From contig JAPSIU010000025.1 of NCBI GenBank assembly GCA_031178565.1, positions 1 through 17,451 on the forward strand: a stretch of 17,451 bases of DNA, in the 5' to 3' direction. Made by a program: the position numbers and the translations under genes. A model generated the notes under the pieces. That model made no database searches. It was not told the origin of the DNA and saw nothing but the letters and a program-made list of their open reading frames with translations. The stretch's first letter is position 1. Each line of letters begins with the position of its first letter. This document shows, one piece after another, positions 5,213 to 12,960 of the stretch. The DNA comes from Leucobacter sp. (GTDB lineage Bacteria; Actinomycetota; Actinomycetes; Actinomycetales; Microbacteriaceae).

Positions 5213-8050
5213 ATGTCCACGCTGCTCTACGCCCTCGGCCGCTGGGCGACGCGCGCCCGCGTGCTCGTGCTCATCCTCTGGATCGCAGTCCTCGCGACGC
5301 TCGGCGCAGGGGCGGCCCTCCTCGGTCAGGGCGCGAACGCCCCGATCACCATCCCGGGCACCGAGTCGCAGCAGGCGCTCGACACCCTCGGCCGCACCTT
5401 CCCCGAGGTGAGCGGTACGAGCGCGACGATCATCGTGGTCGCCGCCGAGGGCGAGCGCGTCGACGAAGCACCGTACGAGGGAATCATCTCCGACGCGGCA
5501 CGGGATCTCGAGGGCGTCGAGGGCGTGGCGGCGGTGCAGACTCCGTTCGGCGAACAGGCGAGCGGAGGTCTCTCCGACGACGGTGCAGCCGCCCTCGTCA
5601 CGGTGCAGCTCGAGGGCGAGATGTCGAACGTCTCCGACGCCACGGTCGCCGGCATCGAGCGGGTCACGGGCGAGATCCGGGATCGCCTCCCGCTGGGCGC
5701 CGACACCTCCTACGGCGGCGAGGCGTTCTCGGCCGCGGTGCCGGGCCTCAGCCCGACCGAGGCGGTGGGCGTCGCCATCGCGTTCGTCGTGCTGATCCTC
5801 ACCCTGGGCTCGCTCATCGCGGCCGGCATGCCGCTGCTCATCGCGATCATCGGCGTGGGGGTCTCGATCGCGGGGCTCTTCCTCGTGACCGCCTTCGTCG
5901 ATCTCACCTCGACCACGCCCATGCTCGCCCTCATGCTCGGGCTCGCAGTGGGCATCGACTACACCCTCTTCATCGTGAGCCGGCATCAGGAGCAGCTGCG
6001 CGCGGGGCTCGGCGTCGAGGAGTCGATCGCCAAGGCGACGGCGACATCCGGCTCCGCGGTCGTGTTCGCCGGTCTCACGGTGATCATCGCACTCGCGGGA
6101 CTCTCGGTCGCGGGGATCCCGTTCCTCACAGCGCTCGGTGTCGCGGCCGCCGCGGCCGTCGCCGTCGCCATGCTCATCGCGATCACGCTCACGCCGGCGG
6201 TCATGGCGATGGTCGGGATCCGGATCCTGCCGCGGCGGCAGAGGAACGCCGCTCTGCAGGACGACCGACCGGGATCCGCGCAGGATGACAGCCACGCCGA
6301 CAGCCGTACCGACAACAGCATCGACAGCCGCACGGCGCCCGCTCCGTCGCGCGCCGACCGCTTCTTCGCCGGCTGGGTGCGCACCGCGACGAGGCGCCCG
6401 ATCGTCACGATCCTCTCGGTGCTCGTGCTGCTGGGCCTCGCGTCGGTCCCGGCCCTGCAGCTGCGCCTGGCGCTTCCGAACGCGACCTCCCTCGCCGCGG
6501 ACGACCCCGCTCGGGTCACCTACGAACTCACGGGGGAGCACTTCGGCGAGGGCTTCAACGGCCCGCTGCTGCTGACGGGCTCGATCATCACGAGCGAGGA
6601 CCCGCTGGGCCTCATGGAGGACCTCGCGGACGAGATCCGCGGTGTGCCGGGCGTCGCCGACGTGCCGCTCGCGACCCCGAACCGGGGCGCCGACACGGGC
6701 ATCATCCAGGTCGTCCCCGAGGAGGGGCCGCACGCCGAGAGCACGACCGAACTCGTGAACGAGCTCAGGGATCGGCACGACGAGTGGGAGCGGGAGTACG
6801 GGGTGAGCCTTGCGGTCACGGGCTTCACGGCGGTCGGGATCGACGTGTCCGAGATGCTCCTCGAGGCGCTCATCCCCTTCGGCGTGCTCGTCGTCGGGCT
6901 GTCGCTGATCCTGCTCGCGATGGTCTTCCGCTCCGTCTGGGTGCCGGTCAAGGCGACGCTCGGCTATCTGCTCTCCGTCGGCGCGGCGTTCGGTGCCGTG
7001 GTCGCGGTCTTCCAGTGGGGCTGGTTCGCCGACCTCCTGCACGTCTCGTCCACGGGCCCGGTGCTCAGCTTCATGCCGATCATCCTCATGGGTGTGCTGT
7101 TCGGCCTCGCGATGGACTACGAGGTGTTCCTCGTCTCGCGCATCCGCGAGGAGTACGTGCACGGCGCGGGGGCGTCGGACGCGATCCGCCGCGGGTTCGC
7201 GGGGAGTGCGAAGGTGGTCACGGCCGCCGCGCTCATCATGTTCGCCGTCTTCGCCGCCTTCGTGCCCGAGGGTGATCCGAGCATCAAGGTGATCGCGCTC
7301 GGCCTCGCGGTCGGCGTCTTCGTCGACGCGTTCATCGTGCGAATGACACTCGTGCCAGCCGTGCTCGCCCTGCTGGGGGACCGCGCCTGGCGCATGCCCG
7401 GGTGGCTCGGGCGGATCCTGCCGTCCTTCGACGTCGAGGGCGAGGGGCTCGCCCGTGAACTCGCGCACGCGGAGTGGCCGGAGGATATGCCCGGCGCCGC
7501 GATCGCGACCGAGGGGGTCGTCAGCCGCGGGTCGGCGATCCCGGATCTGCGGGTCGCCCAGGGCGGCGCGCTGCTGCTCGACCCGCGGGATCCCGCGTCC
7601 CTCGCGACGGCCGAGATCATCGCCGGTCGCCGGATCGTGACCTCCGGCACCGCGAAGATCGCGGGGCTCCTCCTCCCCGAGCGGGCCGCCTCGGTGCGGG
7701 CGCGAGCGGCGTGGGCCGATCCCGGGTCGGTTCGCGAGGCGCTGCGGGATCGCCCCGAGCTGCTGGTGCTCGACCTGCGGGAGGCCGCCGCGACCGGGAT
7801 CCCGCACGAGCGGATCGCTGCGACGCGCTCGGCGCTCGCCGCCGGTGTCGTGGAGTCGGAGCGCGGATCCGCCCCCGCCATGACCGTGGCCGTGCTCGGG
7901 GAGCGCGACCTCGCCGAGCGGATCCTGCCGGAGGGCACAGGGTTCGTACTGCCGGGCGGGGCACCCCTCGCGCAGGCCGCCCCCGTTCCCGACCCGTCCG
8001 CCGCGTCCGCCGCGTCCGTCGCGCAGACACTAGAAGGAGCCGCCCGATGA
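5213..8050 (+). CDS. MMPL/RND-family transporter with a degenerate ABC-ATPase-like C-terminal domain
   Basis: A 945-residue inner-membrane transporter of the MMPL/RND superfamily, driven by proton flow. It has TM1 at about 13-35, an extracytoplasmic porter domain to about 180, TM2-6 (about 185-345), TM7 (about 395-415), a second porter domain, and TM8-12 (about 548-720). The proton-relay Asp-Tyr pairs of TM4 and TM10 are present: Asp249 in GLAVGIDYTLF and Asp635 in GLAMDYEVFLVSR. The tail from about 740 to 945 is unusual. GVVSRGS, then LRVAQGGALLL, TSGTAKIAG, SVRARAAW, RPELLVLDL (847-855) and MTVAVLGERDLAERI follow the order of an ABC nucleotide-binding domain but lack the Walker A lysine and signature. 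The ATG at 5213 follows AAAGGG at 5201-5206; an in-frame ATG at 5207 is the alternative. The stop overlaps the YhgE start. Lipid or drug export is inferred from the family. Confidence 0.92.
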   Translation: MSTLLYALGRWATRARVLVLILWIAVLATLGAGAALLGQGANAPITIPGTESQQALDTLGRTFPEVSGTSATIIVVAAEGERVDEAPYEGIISDAARDLEGVEGVAAVQTPFGEQASGGLSDDGAAALVTVQLEGEMSNVSDATVAGIERVTGEIRDRLPLGADTSYGGEAFSAAVPGLSPTEAVGVAIAFVVLILTLGSLIAAGMPLLIAIIGVGVSIAGLFLVTAFVDLTSTTPMLALMLGLAVGIDYTLFIVSRHQEQLRAGLGVEESIAKATATSGSAVVFAGLTVIIALAGLSVAGIPFLTALGVAAAAAVAVAMLIAITLTPAVMAMVGIRILPRRQRNAALQDDRPGSAQDDSHADSRTDNSIDSRTAPAPSRADRFFAGWVRTATRRPIVTILSVLVLLGLASVPALQLRLALPNATSLAADDPARVTYELTGEHFGEGFNGPLLLTGSIITSEDPLGLMEDLADEIRGVPGVADVPLATPNRGADTGIIQVVPEEGPHAESTTELVNELRDRHDEWEREYGVSLAVTGFTAVGIDVSEMLLEALIPFGVLVVGLSLILLAMVFRSVWVPVKATLGYLLSVGAAFGAVVAVFQWGWFADLLHVSSTGPVLSFMPIILMGVLFGLAMDYEVFLVSRIREEYVHGAGASDAIRRGFAGSAKVVTAAALIMFAVFAAFVPEGDPSIKVIALGLAVGVFVDAFIVRMTLVPAVLALLGDRAWRMPGWLGRILPSFDVEGEGLARELAHAEWPEDMPGAAIATEGVVSRGSAIPDLRVAQGGALLLDPRDPASLATAEIIAGRRIVTSGTAKIAGLLLPERAASVRARAAWADPGSVREALRDRPELLVLDLREAAATGIPHERIAATRSALAAGVVESERGSAPAMTVAVLGERDLAERILPEGTGFVLPGGAPLAQAAPVPDPSAASAASVAQTLEGAAR

Positions 8051-10170
8051 GCCGCTCTCACGGTCTCCCCCCGTCCCGCATCCGGGGCAGGCGCCCCGTC
8101 ACGTGGACCACGATCCTCGGTCTCGTGCTCGTACCGCTCACCGTCGCGGGTGTGCTCGTCTGGGGCCTCTGGAACCCGACGGAGCGCCTCGACGCCGTCA
8201 CGGCCGCCGTCGTCAACCACGACGAACCGGTCGAGGTGGACGGGCAGACCGTGCTGCTCGGCCGGCTGCTCGCGGGCGAGCTCATCGGCGACGGGGAGGA
8301 TCCCTCCGGATCCGACGATGCGAACTTCACCTGGGTGCTGACCGACGAGGACGACGCCGAGGCCGGGCTCGACGACGGGCGCTACATGACGGTGGTGACG
8401 ATCCCCGAGAACTTCTCGTCGGCTGCCACCTCTGCCTCGGCCAGCACGGGGTCGGAGGACGCCGCGCCGATCGAAACGGCCTCGATCGACATCCGGGAGA
8501 GCGACCGCGGTCGACTCATCGACACGGGGCTCTCGAACATCGTCACGCAGACCGCGACGCAGGTGCTGAACCGGCAGCTCGGCGCGCAGTTCGTCGGAGG
8601 CGTGTTCGTCGGCATGAATGAGCTGGGCCACGGCATCGGAGAGGCAGCCGACGGCGCATTGCGGCTCGCCGATGGCGGGGCCCGGCTCGCGGACGGGGCG
8701 TCCGAGTTCGCCGGCGGCACCCGGCAGCTCGCCGACGGCGCCCAGCAGCTGTCGGCCGGCGCCGCTCAGCTGTCGGGCGGGACCGGATCCCTCGCGGCGG
8801 GGGCGTCCGAGCTGTCGGCCGGCGTCGGCGGGTACGTCGACGGAGCATCGGCGCTGGCACAGGCGTACACGCCGCTGGGCGCGGGGGCGACCGCCGCGGC
8901 GACGCAGTTGCGGACGACCGTCGGGGCGCTCGCGCAGTTCCAGGCGGAGAGCGCGGCACCGCAGCAGCGACTCGCGGAGGGGCTCACGGCCGTCGGCGGA
9001 GCCATGGACCCTGGGATGGGATTGCCCGCGGACATCGCCGCTCTGACCGAGAACTGCTACGCCTCGGGCGCCTCGGCCGAGTTCTGCGCGCAACTGCAGG
9101 CGACGCTCGGAAATCGCGCCGAGCAGATCGGCGCCGGCCTGGCGACGGTCGATGCCGCGCTCACCGGACCGGAGGGGCTGAACCGGGCGCAGCAGAACCT
9201 GCAGGCGAACCTCGGGGCCGGGGCCCAGCCGGATCCCGGAGTCGACCCGATCGCGCAGCTCGACCAGCTCATCGCGGGGCTCGACGCCTTCGGGACCGGC
9301 CTCGGCGACTTCGCGACGCAGGGCTCGCAACTCGTCTCCGGCGCCGGCGCGCTCTCGAGCGGGGCGTCGGAACTCGCGTCCGGCGCCTCCGAGCTCTCGT
9401 CGGGGACGTCGCAGCTCGCGGCGAACACCCCCGCGCTGGCCGAGGGTGCGTCGCAGCTCGCGGACGGAGCGGGGAAGTCCGCCGCGGGCGCGGGCGACCT
9501 CTCGCGCGGGCTCGGCGAGGCGGCGGCGGAGATCCCGCGCACCGGCGAGGCGGAGCGGGAGCGCCTGGCTGAGACCGCCGTCGCGCCGGTCGAGGCGCGC
9601 GGCGGCAGCGGCGAGCTCTTCAACGCCTCGGGCGTGCCGCTGTTCGTGGGTGTCGCGCTCTGGGCCGGTGCACTCGCGACCTTCCTCGTGCTGTCCCCGC
9701 TGTGGCGCCGCACCCGCGAGGCGGCCCGGGGGATCGGCGCCATCACGGTGCGCAGCGCGCTCCCCGCGACGCTGCTCGGCGGGGTGCAGGGGGTGATCGC
9801 GGGCGTCGTGCTGCCGATCGCGCTCGGCTACGACCTCGGTCAGGCCGCGCGGTTCTTCGGGCTCGCACTGCTCGCGGGTGTCACGTTCGCGCTCGTGGTG
9901 CAGGGGCTCTCGGCGCTGCTCGGCGGGTTCGGCCGGTTCATCGCATTCGCGCTCCTCGTCGTCGCGTTCGCCGTCGGCATCGTCTCGACCGTGCCCGGCC
10001 CGCTCGCCGCGGTCGGCGACGCGAGCCCGATCGGGGCGGCGCTCGGCGGATTCCAGGCGATCGCGGCCGGCGCCTCCGGATCCGGGCCCGCGGCGGCCGC
10101 GCTCGTGCTCTGGGCGCTCGGCGGACTCCTGCTCACGGGTCTCGCCGTGAGAAAGGCGCGGAGCGCGTAG
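8047..10170 (+). CDS. YhgE/Pip-domain membrane protein (ABC-2-like, YueB/EsaA-related architecture)
   Basis: A 707-residue protein with the YhgE/Pip layout: one N-terminal membrane helix (about 18-42), the conserved NHDEPVEVDGQ region, a long extracytoplasmic segment, and about five to six C-terminal membrane helices from residue 531, as in ABC-2 permeases. The segment has two blocks of a seven-residue repeat of the LxxGAxx type (about residues 200-280 and 430-490, for example LADGAQQ-LSAGAAQ-LSGGTGS), which should form a long helical stalk. Between them Cys337 and Cys347 may form a disulfide. The ATG overlaps the MMPL stop as ATGA, and AGAAGGAG at about 8032-8039 lies within the MMPL end. 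The two are therefore probably made in step and may act as one complex. Relatives serve as a phage receptor (YueB, Pip) or in type VII secretion (EsaA); the role here is unknown. Confidence 0.88.
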   Translation: MSRSHGLPPSRIRGRRPVTWTTILGLVLVPLTVAGVLVWGLWNPTERLDAVTAAVVNHDEPVEVDGQTVLLGRLLAGELIGDGEDPSGSDDANFTWVLTDEDDAEAGLDDGRYMTVVTIPENFSSAATSASASTGSEDAAPIETASIDIRESDRGRLIDTGLSNIVTQTATQVLNRQLGAQFVGGVFVGMNELGHGIGEAADGALRLADGGARLADGASEFAGGTRQLADGAQQLSAGAAQLSGGTGSLAAGASELSAGVGGYVDGASALAQAYTPLGAGATAAATQLRTTVGALAQFQAESAAPQQRLAEGLTAVGGAMDPGMGLPADIAALTENCYASGASAEFCAQLQATLGNRAEQIGAGLATVDAALTGPEGLNRAQQNLQANLGAGAQPDPGVDPIAQLDQLIAGLDAFGTGLGDFATQGSQLVSGAGALSSGASELASGASELSSGTSQLAANTPALAEGASQLADGAGKSAAGAGDLSRGLGEAAAEIPRTGEAERERLAETAVAPVEARGGSGELFNASGVPLFVGVALWAGALATFLVLSPLWRRTREAARGIGAITVRSALPATLLGGVQGVIAGVVLPIALGYDLGQAARFFGLALLAGVTFALVVQGLSALLGGFGRFIAFALLVVAFAVGIVSTVPGPLAAVGDASPIGAALGGFQAIAAGASGSGPAAAALVLWALGGLLLTGLAVRKARSA

Positions 10171-10181
10171 GAGGGCGGAGG

Positions 10182-10210
10182 GGGCCGAGGAGTGCCGAGG
10201 AGTCCGGCCC
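10182..10210 (+). terminator. Hairpin after the MMPL-YhgE operon
   Basis: GGGCCG (10182-10187) and CGGCCC (10205-10210) form a perfect 6-bp GC stem 12 bases after the YhgE stop. The loop contains a 10-bp tandem repeat overlapping the stem, GCCGAGGAGT twice (10184-10203). There is no T-run, so termination here is only suggested by position. Confidence 0.3.
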
Positions 10211-10227
10211 GGCGTGTGATCCAGCGA

Positions 10228-10289
10228 CACCGATTCACCGTGCGACGATCGGATCCCTGGGAATCCGGCAGTCGTCCGGTGAATCGGTG
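10228..10289. repeat. 62-bp imperfect palindrome with perfect 13-bp arms
   Basis: CACCGATTCACCG (10228-10240) and its exact reverse complement CGGTGAATCGGTG (10277-10289) flank an inner region that is itself partly self-complementary (CGACGA against TCGT, and GGATCCC against GGGAATCC around a central T near 10258). The whole could fold into a long interrupted hairpin in RNA or a cruciform in DNA. It lies in the 216-base gap between the YhgE gene and the AAA ATPase gene, with no T-run after it. It could be a REP-like intergenic repeat, a factor-assisted terminator, or a dimeric protein site. Copy number elsewhere cannot be judged from one window. Confidence 0.7.
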
Positions 10290-10386
10290 GCGGTGGGCGG
10301 CGGAACGCCGCGACCCACCCGCGTGTGCGCTCTCGCGAAGGTCTGACAGAATCGAGGGGATTCAGTCGTGAGGGCAGGAGAGAGCG

Positions 10387-11613
10387 ATGACGCAGAACGA
10401 CGACTTCCTCGAGGTGATCGCGGACGAGGTGGCGAACGATCCGCAGAACCTGGCGCTGCGCGAAGATTTCGTCACGCTGCTGCTGCAGCACGATGCGGAC
10501 CGTGCGGCGCACGAGCTGACGGCGTTCGAGGCGCACGGCGGAGATCCGGCGCGTGTTCGGGTGCTGCGGGCCCGCCTGATGGCGACGCGCCTGCGAGGAG
10601 GCGGGGCCTCGTCCGCGCCGGCCGATGCGCCGCGTCCCGCACCCGCCCCGGCCCCGACGCCCGCGCGGGCCCCGATCCCGGCCCCGTCCGCGAGTGACGC
10701 CGAGGACGATGACATCCGGCAGCCGGGGCTGTGGGACGCCGAGCGCCCCGCGATCACCCTCGCCGATGTCGCGGGCCTCGCCGATGTCAAGCAGCACCTC
10801 GACTCGACTTTCCTCGCGCCGCTGCGCAACCCGGAGCTCGCGGCCGCGTTCGGGCAGAAGCCCGGTGGATCCCTGCTCATGTACGGGCCTCCCGGCTGCG
10901 GCAAGACCTACATCGCGAGGGCGATCGCCGGCGACCTCGGCGCCTCGTTCATCCACGTCACAATCGCGGACCTGCTGAGCAAGTTCATCGGGGACAGCGA
11001 GAAGGCGATCCGGAGTGTGTTCCAGGACGCACGCTCCGCCGCGCCCTGCGTGATCTTCTTCGACGAGTTCGACGCCCTCGGCGGCCGTCGCTCGTCGGGC
11101 GGCGGCGGATCCCAGTCGATGCGCATGATCGTGACCCAGCTGCTCGAGGAGCTCGACGGCGTCACGAGCGTCAACGACGGCGTCTATTTCCTCGCCGCGA
11201 CGAACCGACCCTGGGACATCGATCCCGCGCTGCGACGCCCGGGCCGCATCGACAAGACGGTGCTCGTGCTGCCGCCCGATGCCGTCGCCCGAGCGGCGAT
11301 CCTGCAGGGCGATCTCGAGGGAAAGCCGGTCGACGGCGTCGACATCATGGCGGTCGCCGAGGCGACCGACGGGTTCTCGGGCGCCGATATCGCGCAGGTG
11401 ACGAAGATCGCTCTGCAGCAGTCGCTGACGGCGTCGATGAGCGCCGGCGCGATCGTGCCGGTGACGACGGAGGCGCTCCTCGCGGCGGCCGCGGGGATCA
11501 CCCCGTCCACCTCCCCCTGGTTCGACCAGGTCGCGCCCGTGATCGAGTACGGCATCGACGACGGCACATTCGAACAGCTGCGCGCCTATCGCGTGAAGCA
11601 CGGCATGCGATGA
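10387..11613 (+). CDS. Classic-type AAA+ ATPase with TPR-like N-terminus
   Basis: A 408-residue single-ring AAA ATPase resembling the Vps4/katanin/FtsH-type classic clade. Residues 1-70 are helical and TPR-like (DPQNLALREDFVTLLLQHD). Residues about 75-112 are a Pro/Ala linker that turns acidic. The ATPase core has Walker A GPPGCGKT (167-174), a KFIGDSEKAIR pore-loop/second-region helix, Walker B VIFFDEFDAL (222-231), sensor-1 Asn273 in AATNRPWDID, and arginine fingers Arg284 and Arg287 in RRPGRID, so it should be active. The lid helices (GFSGADIAQVTKIALQQS) and a C-terminal helix follow. No protease or membrane segment is seen. The ATG follows GCAGGAGAGA, with a -10-like CAGAAT at 10347-10352. 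Its stop overlaps the next gene as ATGA, so it is translationally coupled to the TPR/SUKH-like proteins, the likely partners or substrates of this remodeller. Confidence 0.93.
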   Translation: MTQNDDFLEVIADEVANDPQNLALREDFVTLLLQHDADRAAHELTAFEAHGGDPARVRVLRARLMATRLRGGGASSAPADAPRPAPAPAPTPARAPIPAPSASDAEDDDIRQPGLWDAERPAITLADVAGLADVKQHLDSTFLAPLRNPELAAAFGQKPGGSLLMYGPPGCGKTYIARAIAGDLGASFIHVTIADLLSKFIGDSEKAIRSVFQDARSAAPCVIFFDEFDALGGRRSSGGGGSQSMRMIVTQLLEELDGVTSVNDGVYFLAATNRPWDIDPALRRPGRIDKTVLVLPPDAVARAAILQGDLEGKPVDGVDIMAVAEATDGFSGADIAQVTKIALQQSLTASMSAGAIVPVTTEALLAAAAGITPSTSPWFDQVAPVIEYGIDDGTFEQLRAYRVKHGMR

Positions 11614-12923
11614 GCCGCTGGTCGCCGTTCGGCAGCGGGTCCACGGCCGACCACGGTCGCGAGCCCGACGACATCGACGTCGAGCGCGAGGCGATCGAGC
11701 GCGACCGCGACCTCGCGTGGGAGCTCTTCGAGGTGAAGCCCACGCACCCGAAGGTCCCGAAGCTCGCGCAGAGCGTGCTCGTGCGGGAGCCGACGTTCAC
11801 CGGCATGATCATCCTCACAGCACTGCACCGCCAGGCGTGCGGCGAGATCGATGAGGCCAGGCGCCTGCTGCAGGACCTGCTGGGGCGGCAGGACCGCCAG
11901 TTCCTGAGCGCCCTCAGGCTCCTGCGCGACCTGGAGTACGGCGAGCGGAACTTCGCGGAGGCGCTGCGGCTCTCCGAGACCGTGCTGCGGGAGGATCCGG
12001 AGGCCGAGTGGGTCGACGAGATGATCTACGGGACCGCCCTCGTCTACACCGGCGATCCCGAGGCGGGATGGCGGCGCATCGACGACGCCGTCGAGCGGTG
12101 CGCGCGCGCGGATCCGGAGCGGTACGCGAACGCGCTCGCGCAGCGCGCCGCGCGCCTTCTCTCGACGGGCGCTCCGCCGCTCCGCTTCCTCCCGGCAGCG
12201 GAGGAGGCGATCGCCGCGAATCCGAGCGAGTCGACCCTTTCGACGGTGCTCGCGTACGCGTACGTGTTCGATTACCGCGCGGAGGAGGCGGAGACTCTGC
12301 TGCGGCGCGTGCTGCGCGAGGACCCGACCGACACCATTGCTCAGGGCGGCATGACGATCGTCAGGGGCTTCCTCGACCCCATCGAGCGCGGCGACGCGAC
12401 GATGGACGACTTCCGCGCGGGCGGCGCCGGCGAGATGTACTGGCGGATGCTGCAGGGCCAGTTGTTCGACATCGGCCTCGATGACGCGCTCGCCGCGCTG
12501 GATCGCGTGCTGCCGCGCGCCCTCGTCCGCGTGCTGCGCGGGGGCCTCAGGAGCAAGGCCGCCCAGCAATCTCAGGGCGAGCGCACCCTGCTCACCTGGC
12601 GCGACGGGCAGGATCCCGGCACCGGAGCTGCGTGGGGGTTCGAAGAGCCCTTCCGGCTGCTGTCGTCTCGCGAGGTCGACGCGCTGGATCAGGCGATCGA
12701 GCAGGACCGGGACGCCTGGCCGCAGTGGGACCCCGAGAACGAGTACTACACCCTGATCGCCACTGATGACGCGGGTGCCTACTTCTTCGAGGGGTTCGCC
12801 GGGCGCTTGTACCGGCGGTGCGCCGGGGAGGACGACCGGGAGGTCGCCCCGAGCCTCGCCGACTGGGTGTGGGATCGCGTCGTCGCCTTCGGAGGCGCGG
12901 AACGACGGCCCGGCCGTGCCTGA
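11610..12923 (+). CDS. TPR-like repeat protein with SMI1/KNR4 (SUKH)-like C-terminal domain, copy 1
   Basis: A 437-residue soluble protein with no signal peptide or membrane segment. After a polar 30-residue N-terminus comes DLAWELF and a helix-rich region (about 45-310) with TPR-like pairs such as GEIDEARRLLQDLL, RNFAEALRLSETVLRE, TGDPEAGWRRIDDAVE and RAEEAETLLRRVLREDPTD. The C-terminal 110 residues change character: LLTWRDGQDPGTG, FRLLSSREVDAL, then YYTLIATDDAGAYFFEG, GRLYRR and APSLADWVWDRVV. This order (W-x-DGQ, then F-L-S-x-x-E, then DDAGAY, G-x-L-Y, and a final S-L-x-x-W) resembles SMI1/KNR4 (SUKH) domains, seen in toxin immunity and cell-wall regulators. The SUKH call is by pattern and moderate. 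It is coupled to the AAA ATPase by an ATGA overlap, and a close paralogue follows 37 bases downstream. Confidence 0.85.
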   Translation: MSRWSPFGSGSTADHGREPDDIDVEREAIERDRDLAWELFEVKPTHPKVPKLAQSVLVREPTFTGMIILTALHRQACGEIDEARRLLQDLLGRQDRQFLSALRLLRDLEYGERNFAEALRLSETVLREDPEAEWVDEMIYGTALVYTGDPEAGWRRIDDAVERCARADPERYANALAQRAARLLSTGAPPLRFLPAAEEAIAANPSESTLSTVLAYAYVFDYRAEEAETLLRRVLREDPTDTIAQGGMTIVRGFLDPIERGDATMDDFRAGGAGEMYWRMLQGQLFDIGLDDALAALDRVLPRALVRVLRGGLRSKAAQQSQGERTLLTWRDGQDPGTGAAWGFEEPFRLLSSREVDALDQAIEQDRDAWPQWDPENEYYTLIATDDAGAYFFEGFAGRLYRRCAGEDDREVAPSLADWVWDRVVAFGGAERRPGRA

Positions 12924-12960
12924 CGGGAACGGCCGTGCGCGACGGGGAGGAGAGGAACGC

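Noticed and set aside
5159..7807. 882-codon minus-strand open frame antisense to the MMPL gene
   Set aside because: Composition is typical of a shadow frame (Arg, Asp, Glu, His repeats), and the plus strand encodes clear transporter motifs.
7117..11601. Very long open frame on the minus strand (about 1494 codons) across the MMPL end, YhgE and AAA genes
   Set aside because: It lies antisense to three well-supported genes, its translation is Arg/Gly/Asp-rich low-complexity sequence, and it has no recognisable domain. It is an effect of high G+C codon structure.
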